Assembly: GCA_020746995.1 (NCBI GenBank)
Contig: JAGPXD010000004.1
Location: forward strand, 558,001-622,000
DNA: 64,000 nucleotides
Origin: Plectosphaerella cucumerina
Lineage: Eukaryota > Ascomycota > Sordariomycetes > Glomerellales > Plectosphaerellaceae
Reading direction: 5' to 3'
Of this stretch, positions 31,156 to 42,058 are shown piece after piece (position 1 is the stretch's first letter; each line of letters starts with the position of its first letter). The position numbers and the translations under genes are program-made. Below the pieces are notes generated by a model. That model worked only from the letters and a program-made list of their open reading frames with translations, was not told the DNA's origin and ran no database searches.

Positions 31156-32307
31156 ATGGTCCAACTCACCACCCTCCTGGGCCTGCTGGCCACTGTCACG
31201 GCTGTTGCCGCCCGCGACTGCACCGGCGTCAATTCCATCCACCCCGGCTGCCGCACCGCAGACACCATCCCTTACACTCGGGACTTCTTCTACGTCGGCG
31301 GCCGTGCGCTCTCCGTTCCTGGAGGCGGTGAGCTTTCAGCTGACAAGCTCTACGTCGAGAAGATCAGCCCGATAATACCCCTCCGATCCAAGCCGGTTGT
31401 CTTCTTCCATGGTGGTGGTTGCTCCGGCACGACCTGGCTCAACACACCCGACAACCGCAAAGGCTTCGCGGCCTACTTTGTCGAGCAAGGCTACGTCGTC
31501 TACATCGTCGACGTCGCCGGCAATGGACGCAGCACAAACCAGGATCTTGAGGGCTCGCCGTTGACCGCTGGGTCATCATCGCTGCTCGTCGAGATTGGCT
31601 TTTCCAACCCTGCTGGCTACCCGCAGGCTGAGCTGCACACCCAGTTTCCCGGTTCTGGAAGCATGGGCGACCCAGCCTTTGAGAACTTCCGCAAGTCCAT
31701 GGTACCGTACACCACGAACAACATCACTTACGAGAACGCCCTGCGCAGCTCTGGCTGTGAGCTGCTACGACTCGTCGGCAAGGCGTACCTGGTGAACCAC
31801 TCGGCTGGAGGCGCCGCTGGTATTCTTCTTTCCAACGACTGTCCTCAATACGTCGCCGCCAACATCAACCTGGAAGCCTCGACGATTCCCTTCTTTTGGT
31901 ACACTTTTGGGGTTTCTGGTTTCTTCAACAACGCTTGGGGGCTGTCAAACACCCCGCTCGACTATGATCCTCCAATCAAGGATGCGTCAGAGCTGAAGAG
32001 AGTCGAGATAGGAAACAGCACAGTCGCCAGGAGGAGCTGCTTTGCCCAGGCAGAGCCGGCTGCAAAGCTACCTGCCATTGCCAGCGTGCCATATCTGATG
32101 ATCACGGGCGAGGCAAGCGTGCACGCCACATACGACCACTGTATTGTGGACTATGTCAAGCAGGTGGGAGGTGATCCCGAGTGGATTAAACTCGCGGACC
32201 GTGGAATCAAAGGCAATGGGCACTTCATGCATATCGAGAGAAACAACGGAGAGATTTCCAAGGTGGTGCTTCAGTGGATCAAGAAGAAGGAGGGGTCGTG
32301 GTGGTAG
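31156..32307 (+). CDS. Secreted alpha/beta hydrolase
   Basis: Intronless, 383 residues from Met at 31156, chosen because it starts a signal peptide (MVQLTTLLGLLATVTAVAA) after an ACC ATGG context. An oxyanion segment FFHGGGCSGTTWLNTPDNR, a YVVYIVDVAGNGRS strand, the nucleophile elbow NHSAGGAAGIL (Gly of GxSxG replaced by Asn) and GNGHFMHIERN near the C-terminus supply Ser and His of the triad. The acid residue is probably in the VDYVKQVGG region but is not certain. It would act outside the cell; the substrate cannot be told. A dispersed repeat begins 24 nt after its stop. Confidence 0.88.
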   Translation: MVQLTTLLGLLATVTAVAARDCTGVNSIHPGCRTADTIPYTRDFFYVGGRALSVPGGGELSADKLYVEKISPIIPLRSKPVVFFHGGGCSGTTWLNTPDNRKGFAAYFVEQGYVVYIVDVAGNGRSTNQDLEGSPLTAGSSSLLVEIGFSNPAGYPQAELHTQFPGSGSMGDPAFENFRKSMVPYTTNNITYENALRSSGCELLRLVGKAYLVNHSAGGAAGILLSNDCPQYVAANINLEASTIPFFWYTFGVSGFFNNAWGLSNTPLDYDPPIKDASELKRVEIGNSTVARRSCFAQAEPAAKLPAIASVPYLMITGEASVHATYDHCIVDYVKQVGGDPEWIKLADRGIKGNGHFMHIERNNGEISKVVLQWIKKKEGSWW

Positions 32308-32331
32308 GGCTGGAGGAAGCAGAGTGGACAT

Positions 32332-32409
32332 GGCACCCAGTAGCCTTGAGGAAAGGAAATTGGCACCGTCTCTTCAAGAACGTGGCAAGCCCACACGCTC
32401 AGCTCTCGG
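32332..32409 (+). repeat. Dispersed repeat, copy 2
   Basis: Partner of 26595-26688, same orientation, about 5.7 kb away. It starts 24 nt after the hydrolase stop codon. Conserved cores are GCCTTGAG, AAAGGAAATTG and TCAAGAACGTGGCAAGC. Confidence 0.7.
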
Positions 32410-33202
32410 GTAAGACATAACGGGTCCGGCGACATGCTTTCAACGTATCATCCCGCTACTCGGCTGTTGGGTCTCTTCACATCTCATGCTTGAGCCTGGT
32501 AACTTAGTGCGCCGGCGAGCCTCGGTGACCTGCACGCGGTATAGATGCAATTTGTTTTAGAGCACATGCTTCCAGGCTCAAGCTGTGGCATCCCGCTGCT
32601 GTGATGCAGCGTTGCCGTCAAATTCTTTCACATGACCATGTCGGAACGTGAATTGGTTGGCAATTTCAAAGTTTTCTCTCCGGTCTCGAAGTCTAACCTG
32701 TCCGGTGTGAAACGTGGCGCGGGAAGACCACCAACAGTTAATCGCCATCCGTGTCGGGACGGTCCGCATGCATGCTTTTGTAGAAGCCCCTTGCCGGAAG
32801 CGGGGTTGTGATTCAGTCTGGATTTTCAGCTTTCAGAAGGAACGTGTCAGCCACGAGCTGTGTCTCATACCCCGAGCATCCGATTCGACAGTACCACCAG
32901 AAATGCGGGCGACCGGTGTATCGTCAGTCGTGTTGCCCAGGACATCCAACTGAGTTCAAGACACGAAAGCACACCGCTCTAGTACTGTGTGACCAGGCCT
33001 TTTGATGCTCGGCGCGGGGTCGACTTTGGATAAAATTCAGTCCGGATATGATACGGACAAATATGCTTCTGAAGAGCCTGCCCTCCCAGCAGTATAAATT
33101 ATCCTCTCTGGCCGGGCTTCTTTCTGGCATACATTCTACTCATCTCAGTTCTGCCATACTCACTCTTGTCTTTTCTGACCATCCTTCAGCCCCGTCAACA
33201 AC
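32410..33202. other. Intergenic leading to the FAD oxidoreductase promoter
   Basis: No gene is seen. A TATAAAT box at 33093-33099 is followed by a CT-rich leader and the ATG at 33203. Confidence 0.5.
33093..33099 (+). promoter_or_regulatory. TATA box of the FAD-linked oxidoreductase
   Basis: TATAAAT lies 104 nt before the ATG at 33203 and is followed by a pyrimidine-rich leader, which is typical for an inducible fungal promoter. Confidence 0.5.
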
Positions 33203-35549
33203 ATGGGAAGCATTTCACCCAACCTTCAGGGCGCCTGGTACCGATCCGTCGATGAACGGTTCGGTCTGATCAAGGACGCCCTCGAGAAAGATGCCGACCT
33301 GGCTTCCCAACTCCCAGGTTTCCATGATCTGCTTGAAGACTACCTGGACGACGACGTAGAGGTTGACAATGTACAGTTCTACCGTCGTCTCCTGAAGGTC
33401 TTTAGGGACTCTCCGGACCAGACATACGAACAGTTGCTTCAAGACCTGTCCGAGCAGGAGAGACAAGAGCTTGAGAACTTTGTCCGGGGTGGTGACATCA
33501 GAAACGTCAAAACCTCAGCGCCTCTCTTGACGGATCATGTTCAGAACATGACGGACTCATTCGCCCTGCGCGTATCCCCGGATGGCGCGGTACCTGAATT
33601 CCCAGAGGGATTGGATATGTCTCTGGACGACGACAGCCTCGAAACTATTACGGGCCAGCCCTTCATCCAAGAGCTTTCCAAGCACCTGCCCCCGCCGCCC
33701 GAGGGGCAAGTCAGCGAGTTCATAGTATGTCATGGTTCTCGATCTTCTTGCACTCTGAATGCTTGGCTGATGACAAAATAGGTGCTTCCAAATGTCAAGT
33801 TTGAGAACTGGGGCCTTGTCTTCGAGTACATGCCCAGCTTCACATGCGTCCCTACCAAGGTGAGGGACATTCAAGCCATCATCAAAGCCGCTGCGGCCCT
33901 TGACCTGGGTGTTCGTTGCGCCGGCTTTCGTGAGTATTCCCATGAACCACCGGAGAGGACAATCCTTGTATTCTTGAGCTGACAGTTCCCATCAAGGTCA
34001 TTCATGGGCGCCCATCTTTGGTCGCGACGGCCAGATTCTCATCTCACTCTTGAATTTGAAGGAGGTGACCCAGCTTCCTAACTTTTTGGCCCTGGACGTA
34101 GTGCCGTTGCCCCCGCCAAACGAGCTGGAGACAATCGATGTCATCCCCAACACGCCAAAGTTGAGTGCACGCGTCAAGGACAACACTCTTGTCCGCGTCG
34201 GCGTCAGCTGTACGAATGAGCGTCTCAGACGCTGGTGCGTCGAGTCAAACAAGTACACGCTGCCCCTGAACGTCATCATGGTTGAAATGACTCTCGGCGG
34301 TACCAACGGACCCATCTGTCATGGCGCGGGCATCCGGCACCAGACACTCAGCGACCTTGTCCGCAGTGTTGAGTACATCGACTGCAACGGCAACCAGCAG
34401 ACGGTCCAGGATCCAGAGCAACTGCGGGCGGCGGCAGGCTGCTTCGGAATGATGGGTGTCATCACACACATCACTCTCGAGTTCTCGCCCATGACATACG
34501 CCCTGATCCAGCCGACCAAGGTCGCCGTCGTGCGCGCCGTGCCCCCGCCCGACGACATGCCCGAGGACCAGATTCCGAAAGCCTTGCGAATCAAAGGCCT
34601 CACGGCTCAGCAGAAGGCTCAGGACGTGGCAGATTTTGAGAATAAGTGCGCCACGAACTTCTATTCCGAATGGTTCTGGTTCCCCTTTTCAGACAGAATC
34701 TGGACCAACTGCTGGGACGACACGACCGACCCGAAGGGCGCAGCCAAGTACCCGAGCTCAATCACCATCAGCATGCAGATCGTTCAGCAGTACGTGGCCA
34801 ACCTCATCCAGAGCGCTCCCTGCATCGAATCACTCCAGAGAGCCACCGGCACATCTGAGACGGCCGTCACGATTTTGTCCCGCGTGGCCATGTTCCTTTT
34901 GCCCGAAATGGAGACGCCGTACAAGACCTATCTGCCAGACGCACTGCACTTTCAGCGTGGTATCCAGAACGTTCGCGTCCTGGACATGGAGGTCGAGATG
35001 CCCATTCCCCCAAAGGCAAGGACCGGCGGCAACGGTCCGGACGTTCCGGACTTTGGAATGGTACGCCGTGCATGGTGGGACGCCATTCTCAAGTGCTATG
35101 AGCACAGCTACAAGAGCCCGCAGCGCCTCCCGCTGGAGATGCGCATCATGGGCGACAGCAACGTCGTCATGGCGCCGCAGCGGGGCAACAAGTTTGGCAC
35201 ATGCTCCATCGAGATCCTCACGCTGGAGAACGTCAAGGACCTCTGGAACGACTATGCTCAGGACGTCCTGAACAAGTGGATGAGCTACACCGACCGCGAC
35301 GGCAACAAGCTCAAGACGAGACCGCACTGGGCCAAGCAATGGGTGCAGTTCCAAGTGGATGGGAAGCCTTGGAAGGAAAAGCTGAGGGGGGACTACAAGG
35401 ATGAGATTGTCGAGTTCAAGGGACTGCTTGCGGCCATCGGGAAGGACCATGGCTGGACGCTTGCTGATCTGAAGAAGCGCTTCTCCAACGACTTGTTCGA
35501 CGACTTTTACTTTGGCGACGTTATTGTCAAGGGAGAGAAGGCTGTCTAG
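33203..35549 (+). CDS. FAD-linked oxidoreductase, arabinonolactone-oxidase-like, with long N-terminal extension
   Basis: Three exons, 33203-33724, 33782-33929 and 33997-35549, give 740 residues. The PCMH-type FAD domain starts only at about residue 180 (ENWGLVFEYMPSFTCVPTKV) and includes VRCAGFRHSWAPIFG, which is the FAD-binding R-H-S segment, and NGPICHGAGIRHQTLSDLV. The C-terminal half reads as the ALO-type substrate domain, ending KDHGWTLADLKKRFSNDLFDDFYFG. The first 174 residues (ERFGLIKDALEKDADLASQL, then QELENFVRGGD) are helical and not typical of the roughly 500-550-residue family members. Redox of a sugar lactone or alcohol is likely; the electron acceptor and localisation are unknown. 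There is no signal peptide. Confidence 0.85.
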
Positions 35550-35665
35550 ATCTTGAGGGCGTGGACACAATGGGATCGTTTGCTCCGTCGAATGAATAGT
35601 ACGTCTCGACGGGGGAAGTTTGCTAATCTGCGAGAATATCACATCGCGAATTTGAATCTTCCTAG

Positions 35666-35913
35666 TCGTCATCGGAAACGCTTTCTGCGTGAGAATGGAG
35701 GCGGCTGGAATCTCGACTGCCTGCGAGTGTATCGTTATTCGGGGCATCTCGGACCTGGCCGATGAGAATAAGAACGACGATTGGCAAGGCTATGAGACAG
35801 CGGCGGCTGCTGTAGGTTATCGTCACAATGCTGTCCAGCACGGAGGGGGCATCCAGCAAGTAGGGGCAGGAAATATGGCCATCCATGGGAACGGCAATAC
35901 CGTTTTCAGGTGA
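35666..35913 (+). pseudogene. Relic of a purine-nucleoside-phosphorylase-like domain plus Gly/Asn-rich tail
   Basis: After a splice-like CCTAG (35661-35665), the frame reads VVIGNAFCVRMEAAGI, CIVIRGISDLADENKNDDWQ and GYETAAAA. This is the C-terminal end of the PNP_UDP_1-type phosphorylase domain found at the N-terminus of many fungal NLRs. The next residues, AVQHGGGIQQVGAGN then MAIHGNGNTVF, are a Gly/Asn/Gln pseudo-repeat. The frame ends at TGA, but that TGA lies inside a perfect splice donor (TTCAG then GTGAGG at 35912), so a further exon may once have followed. The upstream part of the domain is missing. Confidence 0.5.
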
Positions 35914-36240
35914 GGGGTGTCGCTCACGGTCATGGACCTACCTGTACTGCCGTCGAGGAGCGAACGGTTCGACCAAGGGTCAAAAATTGCATCCATCTAT
36001 AGTCTATCGAAAAGACTGGCCCCTTCCCAGTGCTTTTATGCTTTGGTGGGCCGGACGAGCGAGGATCAATAGAAGACTAGGGTCCCCTCGCAAGTCATCA
36101 GATGCTCTGATGTTTCCCCAGATCATGTCGGCGACGTCCAGCTCTTTAATGTTTCGACGAGAATCACTCCAACCGCCAATGCCTTGAAACCAAATCTTGA
36201 ATCACCACCCATCTCCAGCGCAGTCACATCCCGTCGACAC
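35914..36240. other. Spacer between PNP relic and ADE4
   Basis: Nothing recognised in the 327 nt between the relic and the ADE4 stop. Confidence 0.4.
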
Positions 36241-38703
36241 CTACGGCTTGGCCAGGTTGTGGATGCTGTCGTCAGGTCAGCTCTTGCCCTCACCCATCTG
36301 ACTCCTCGGGCAACTTACCTAATATCGTCCTGGAAATCCGAGCCCTGCGCGCTGCTGTCATACGGCGCGTCCTGTCGCACCGGCACGTTGATGGGCCCGC
36401 TGCTCGCGACAACAAAGGCGCCGGCGTCGCGCTCCTCCTCGGCCTCACCAATGGCGGCGGCCTTCCTCTTCTTATTGCCGTGCAGCCTGGCCGTGCGCTC
36501 GAAGTAGTCGGCCGGCACGTGGGACTTGTACTTGCCGCAGAAGACGCCGACCTCAAAGTCGCGCACCTGCGTGTCCTCGCCGCCGGCCTCGATGCATGCC
36601 GCCTTGAGGTCCTCGAGGGTCTGGAAGATGAGCGTGTCGCACTGGAGCAGGTTGGTCATCTCTTCCAGTGTCCTGTTGTGAGCAAGGAGTTCTGGGAATG
36701 TCAGCGGGAGAAGTTAGGGAAAGGGGAAGTATGACGATGATGCATACGAGCTGGGTCGGCAAGATCAATGCCGTGCTGGGAGTTCATTAGCTCGAGGAAT
36801 TAGTGATGATGCTTTGGGCGGAAACTTACGACGTGAGGATGTGTGATTTCAGGGCTGCAAGACACGAGGATGATGCGCTTGGCCTCGCACTCCTTGACCA
36901 TTTGGACCTAATCGACGTCAGAATACTGGCTCATCATGCCTAGGGTGCGGAGGAACGCACAATCTCACGAGAGGTCGTGCCCCGCACGATGCTGTCGTCG
37001 ACGAGGCAGACAACCTTGTCCTTGAACTCGGACGCGATGGGCGAGAGCTTGCGACGGACGCTCTTCTGTCGTGCCTTTTGGCCGGGAACCTGAATGCAGC
37101 TGTCAGTATCGGTCTGGCCTCGTCTTATGTGAGGGTCAACTCACGATAAACGTCCGGTAGATGTATCTGTTCTTCACAAAGGCGTTGACGAGCGGCTTTT
37201 GCAACTCAGTGGCCATGGCAGCAGCTGATGTGTTGCTCGTCTATTCGTACCGTTAGTATCGACGCATCAAACACCATCGATGATGATGTGCCTACCTCTG
37301 GGATAGGAATGACTGGGACCTTGTTAGTGAAAATGTCCTCACACGACATTCGAGGATCAACATACCGACGTCAATCTCCTGCGCACCCTTCTCTCCGAGA
37401 ACCTCCCTGACCCTGTCGGCCAGCTTGAGGCCCATGTTCTGCCGGCTGCGGTGGACGGAGATGCCGTCGATGCAGGTGTCGGGCCTCGCCAGGTAGAGGT
37501 ACTCGAACAGATCGGGGGTGTAGGTCTTGGCAGGCACGATCTGCGAGAACTGGGGTACGCCGCCCTTCTTGATGAAGACGGCTTGGCCGGGAAGGATGTC
37601 GACAATGTTCTTGAAGCCGAGCTGGACCAGGGCGATAGATTCCGAGGCGAGGAAGTAGTCGACGGCGCCTTTGACGGTTTCCGAAGGACGGGATCCGAGG
37701 CAGAGAGGGCGGATGCCGTTCTCGTCGCTGGGAGAAGTCGATGTTAGTCGAGGAATTCAGGGGGGGTCTTTATGCAAGACGTACCGGAAGCCGAGAATGC
37801 CGAATCCCGCAATCATGGCAGTGCAGGCATATGCGCCCTGGCACCGGGCATACACCTCGCGCAGCGCGGTGAAGACATCGTCCACACTGGCGCGGGTCTT
37901 GCGAAGCTCGCCGAGGGCAAAGGCGAAGATGTTGAGGCTGGACCACGGTTAGCTGTGGGACCAAGAGTCGAGTCGTAGGGGCACGCACAGGAGCTCCGAG
38001 TCGGAATCGGTGTTGACGTGGCGCCGGGCCTCGAAGTCAAGGAACCTGACGAGTTCCGGGGTGTTGACGAGGTTGCCGTTGACGCTCATGGACAGACCGA
38101 AGGGAGAGTTGACGAAGAAGGGCTGGGCCTCGGATCTGGGACGAGGAATGTTAGCTGGCGCATTGACTTTGGGTGTTGCAGTCGGACATACGCGGAGGAG
38201 GTGCCGGCGGTAGGGTATCGCAGGTGGGAGATTCTGCCAAGGTTAGCTCTTGAAGAACAGAGATTCCAACGTCCAAGATTCACCCCATGAATCCGGGCAT
38301 CGTCGCGGGCGTCGCGCGCTTGCCATCGTCGAACACCTTGCTGGCCATGCCAACGCCCTTGCACTGGGCTACCCTTCCACCCTCACACACGGCGATGCCT
38401 GCGGCATCTTGTCCGCGCTGTATATGGTGTTAGCAATCTTGTCGAAGTGGGGGTTGTCGTTGCTCGGAGGGGCAGCCTTGCGACCGGTGGACGGACATGT
38501 TGCAGGTAGTAGAGGGACTCGTGAAGGTCGATGACGGCCGTGGTGGCCTCGGGATCGCCGAGCTACGCAGTATGTTAGCGTCCAATTTCTTCTCTGTCCC
38601 GCGTTGCTGCCGGGATGTTCTTCGTGTTTGCGCGTCCCGGACGATGGCAGTTGAGGATGCGCCGAAGAGCGGGACATACCAGAATGGCTGAAATTCCACA
38701 CAT
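36241..38703 (-). CDS. ADE4: Amidophosphoribosyltransferase (first step of purine synthesis)
   Basis: Fourteen exons: 38680-38703, 38497-38562, 38284-38417, 38192-38233, 37989-38135, 37785-37937, 37366-37727, 37296-37312, 37145-37240, 36961-37089, 36830-36907, 36748-36775, 36319-36691 and 36241-36265. They give 557 residues (1674 nt). The enzyme transfers the amide nitrogen of glutamine to PRPP. Met is followed by the N-terminal nucleophile Cys (MCGISAIL), then HRGQDAAGIAV, GISHLRYPTAGTSS, NGNLVN and the PRPP site VVCLVDDSIVRGTTSREI. The C-terminus reads DDISIHNLAKP. Intron density is very high, with a first exon of 24 nt and an internal exon of 17 nt. It marks the left edge of the housekeeping block. 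Confidence 0.95.
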
Positions 38704-40602
38704 TGTCGGACGGCGGTAGGGATGTCGAGGACGAGGAAGGAATGTCGGGTTCGGGCAATACTGCAGGACTGCTGTCGGGAGTATGCGACGTCGTTTCGAG
38801 GATTCAAGGTGGGCGGCGTGTCTTGGGAAAAGTTTCTGGGCGGCGGCGGGGGTTATCCTTATCGGCGGCAGGTGTCGGTCTGTCAGCGGGCGACTTTTTT
38901 GGAGAAGGTACCTGACTGGCGGCGCCACGGGTTTGGAGGGGTCTCGGGGGGCGGTTCGAATGGCCGGGCCACTGGCAGGAGGGGACAATTTTTCCTTGGG
39001 CGTGACCAGCAACTTGCGGGCCGCCAATGATCCGCTACGGAATGTCCACGGGGTGACTCGGGTGCGGGCTCCAGTCCGGCTATCCGGGGAGGTATCTCTG
39101 GGGGACTTGAATCGCTAGAAGCACTGCGTTACGTTTGCCATTGCTCGGAAGGGGTACTTTGCAATGCCGGCATCGGGCTGGTTCTTCAGCGCGAAGGACG
39201 CGAAGACGTCCCCGAGTCGGGTACGGAAACGTGCCCCGCCCCCGCCTCCAGCGGCCGTGACGTAAAGTTAGGAGAACGGCCCACTGTGAGGAGTTGACCC
39301 TTGCCGTCCAGACCGACTGAGTGTCGGGATGGGGACTCTGATACGTCCTGATGACATGTTCTGGCCTGGCAATTGCCATCATTTGTGCGCCAGAGGTAGG
39401 TACATCGCGTTGTTGTCGTTGAGGCCAATGGTATCGGGCTTGAGCCTCATCTAGTTGTGGCCGCCAAAGATCCTCGGGAACGTCAAAGTTGGCTGCCTCA
39501 GGATGGGCCTCAAAATGCTTGAGGAGCTGGGTGGGCCATCGGGCGGCCTGGCTGTCCCATGGCTGGTCATGGACAGTTAAATCTGCTCAGATAGCGGGAT
39601 AGATGCCGAGCCTCTGTGTTGGATGGGCCCTTCTGGGCATCTGGGCATATGCGGCAATCCGATGGCGCATAAGGTCCGGAGAGTCTCTCCGTTTCCTGGC
39701 ACCCGGGAACCGCAGGCGACGCCTCTTGCACTCCGTAGAGTACTATGCGCTGCAAGAGGACAGACGTCCTCAGTGAGGCCGACTGAGAATAGGTATTCCG
39801 TCTCCGTGTATGTGTGCTGAGTTGGGCAAGGATAGGATGGGATGATGCACTCGAGGTTCTGCCACGGAGCATTCCGGTGTGTCCCAGTCAAGCCATAGGC
39901 AAAGTGGACACATGCCGATCTCGGAAGCTCGCGCCACAGGCTGTACACAGTGGAGGACCGACTTTGAGGTGGCTGCGGTTGGGCTCCTGCCTCGACGCAG
40001 ATTGCCAATTCCGTGGAATCTGACAATGGCTTCAAGTTCAATCAAGACGTCAATAAAATGGAAGGTCCCCGCGCGGGCAGGTGCTGCCGTCGCTCCTTCC
40101 TCAGGTAATTCCTGCAGTGAGCGCCACCAATAAGAAGCCACACAGTACCGCCACCAAAAGCAAATCACGTGAGTTCCGTCCATTCTGCCGGGTGGGTCCC
40201 CCGTCCCTGCCGTTGCCCGTCCCGTCAACACCAGATTTTTCAGGCGAACACTTTGGCCTGTCACTCCAGACTTGGAGCTCTACCACTAAGCAATAGGCAA
40301 GACCCGATACCCGCGCCTGCTACGCCGCCTCAACTCAACGCCATCAGGCACCTCGCCTTCCTCGTCGCGCGCAAATCGACCTCGTCGGCTGCGCCTTTCA
40401 AACCTTCCCGCGCAACCCTCCAAAATCTACTTCAGCTTTTCCCCCAATCCATCCACCCTTCGGATTCTGCGCATCTCTTCCATCCCGAGTCTTTCCTTCA
40501 AAGGCCGGCCCTGACTATCCATCCATCTTCACTCAATTCCCCCCTTCTATCAACCACCAACCTTATGCCGATTACGCCCGTCCGCCGGCGTCAATACGCT
40601 TC
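38704..40602. other. 1.9-kb divergent spacer of ADE4 and the C2H2 regulator
   Basis: No gene is supported; several open frames of 60-160 codons lack domains. The last 300 nt before 40603 are C-rich leader sequence (CCTCAACTC, CATCTCTTCC). Confidence 0.5.
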
Positions 40603-41632
40603 ATGATGAGCGTCGTTTACGAGCCTCGTAATTTCATGCACGATGGCGTCTACCCTCCTATCGGCGACCATGACCACGATCACAACGGCGACCCGCGCGT
40701 CCAGTACGCATCCGATGTCACCGACCTGAGCGCCTACAACCTCGGCGGCGCCCTCTCTGGCGACGATGGTCTCACTGCCGAGGACCTCGTCACCGATGCC
40801 CAGATCAGCCTGGCCACCACGGCCGCGCTGGCTTCGCTCCCGCCTTCTCTCGCCGAGGCGCTCCAGGCTCACAACCACGAGGAGCCCGAGCCCGCCTCCG
40901 TCCTCGCTGCGCGCACCAAGTGCATCGCCAAGCCCGACCGCGAGGTTCACAAGCAGGCCGATGGCAAGTTCTACTGCACTTTCGCCGGCTGCATCGACGA
41001 GGTCCAGGTGTTCAACCGCAAGTGCGAGTGGAGGTACGCCACCCCCCATCCCGACGCCCAACCCCATACTAATCCCAAGCCTTCGCAGCAAGCACATGGA
41101 CAAGCACGAGCGCCCCTACCGATGCCAGGCCGAGGGCTGTGAGAAGCTGCCGGGCTTCACTTATTCGGGCGGCCTCTTGCGACACGAGCGCGAGGTGCAC
41201 GGCAAGCACGGGGGACCGAAAAATACTGTTAACTGTCCTCACCCGAATTGCAAGCGACACCGCGGCAAAGGTTTCTCCCGACAGGAGAACCTCAACGAGC
41301 ATCTGCGCCGAGTCCATGCGCCGGACTCCGCCACTCCCGCCGGCGAGGACATCGTCTCTAGCGACGCCGATGCCGATAGCGAGCGCGCCGGCTCCAAGCG
41401 CAAGCGTTCCCGCCGCAGCTCCGACTCTGATTCCGCCGAGGCCATCGCCCTTCGCGAGGAGAACAAGCGCCTCCGCAAGGAGAATGCCGACCTCCGCGAC
41501 GAGATCGGTCGCCAGTCGCAGCACATCCTGGCCATCCTTGCTCAGCAGGAGTCCATTCGCGTCGGAGGTCTCGACCCCGCCGCCCTGTCTGTCAGCAATG
41601 GCATGAACCCTTCCTCGGCGTCCATGCTCTAG
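40603..41632 (+). CDS. C2H2 zinc-finger regulator, cut by an in-frame TAG
   Basis: Two exons, 40603-41033 and 41089-41632, give 324 residues. An Asp-rich, Ala-rich N-terminus (LTAEDLVTDAQISLATTAAL) comes before three fingers. The first is FYCTFAGC...KHMDKHERP, the second YRCQAEGCEK...LLRHEREVH, the third CPHPNCKRHRGKGFSRQENLNEHLRRVH. A basic KRKRSRRSS segment and a leucine-zipper-like helix (ALREENKRLRKENADLRDEI) follow. TAG at 41630-41632 ends the protein after SSASML, yet the same frame stays open for 141 more codons to 42058. The downstream part is gene-like, so the product may be truncated, read through or spliced. Confidence 0.88.
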
Positions 41633-42058
41633 AACACCTCGACGCCCGGAGCAGCCATGTACCACCACCTCAACTCTTTCATGCCTTACGACTTCACGAA
41701 CAACAACAGCCCCATCGCCATGCAGCAGAGCATGTTCGGCGGCGGCTACTATACCCCACCTTCCCCTCACGTCGCCGGCGCGGGCGGTCTCTTCGGCCAG
41801 ATGGGCGGCGGCATGGGCAACGGCTTCAACAACGGCCAGACTCCCTACCAGCTCACCGTCCCTAGCGGCAGCCCTCCTGGCAGCAGCACCACCGCCAGCA
41901 CTCCCACTTCGGGAGACAACCAGGCCCCTGGCATCAAGACCAGCCCCGGCAGCAATGGCACCGGCCAGCGCAAGGGTCCTCCCGAGACCCCGACTCGCCC
42001 GCGTCGCCGCAACGTCAACGTGACCACCATGCTTCTCTCTCCCGGCGACGACGAGTAA
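41633..42058 (+). CDS. In-frame continuation of the C2H2 regulator after the TAG
   Basis: The 141 codons after the TAG read NTSTPGAAMYHHLNSFMPYD, QQSMFGGGYYTPPSPHVAGA, GQMGGGMGNGFNNG and a Pro/Ser/Thr-rich tail ending TTMLLSPGDDE. Codon choice is still C-ending, as in the upstream exons. A possible 42-nt intron (41591 GTCAGC ... CTCTAG 41632) would remove the stop in phase, but it is shorter than is usual and its donor is weak. The low-complexity tail is typical of fungal transcription factors. Confidence 0.55.
   Translation, partial: NTSTPGAAMYHHLNSFMPYDFTNNNSPIAMQQSMFGGGYYTPPSPHVAGAGGLFGQMGGGMGNGFNNGQTPYQLTVPSGSPPGSSTTASTPTSGDNQAPGIKTSPGSNGTGQRKGPPETPTRPRRRNVNVTTMLLSPGDDE

Noticed and set aside
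1256..36000. Classical RIP as the cause of all stop codons in the window
   Set aside because: Some lesions fit CpA-to-TpA changes (CAG to TAG), but the TGA stops and the AT donor do not need that context and neighbouring sequence is not strikingly AT-rich. A computed RIP index would be needed.
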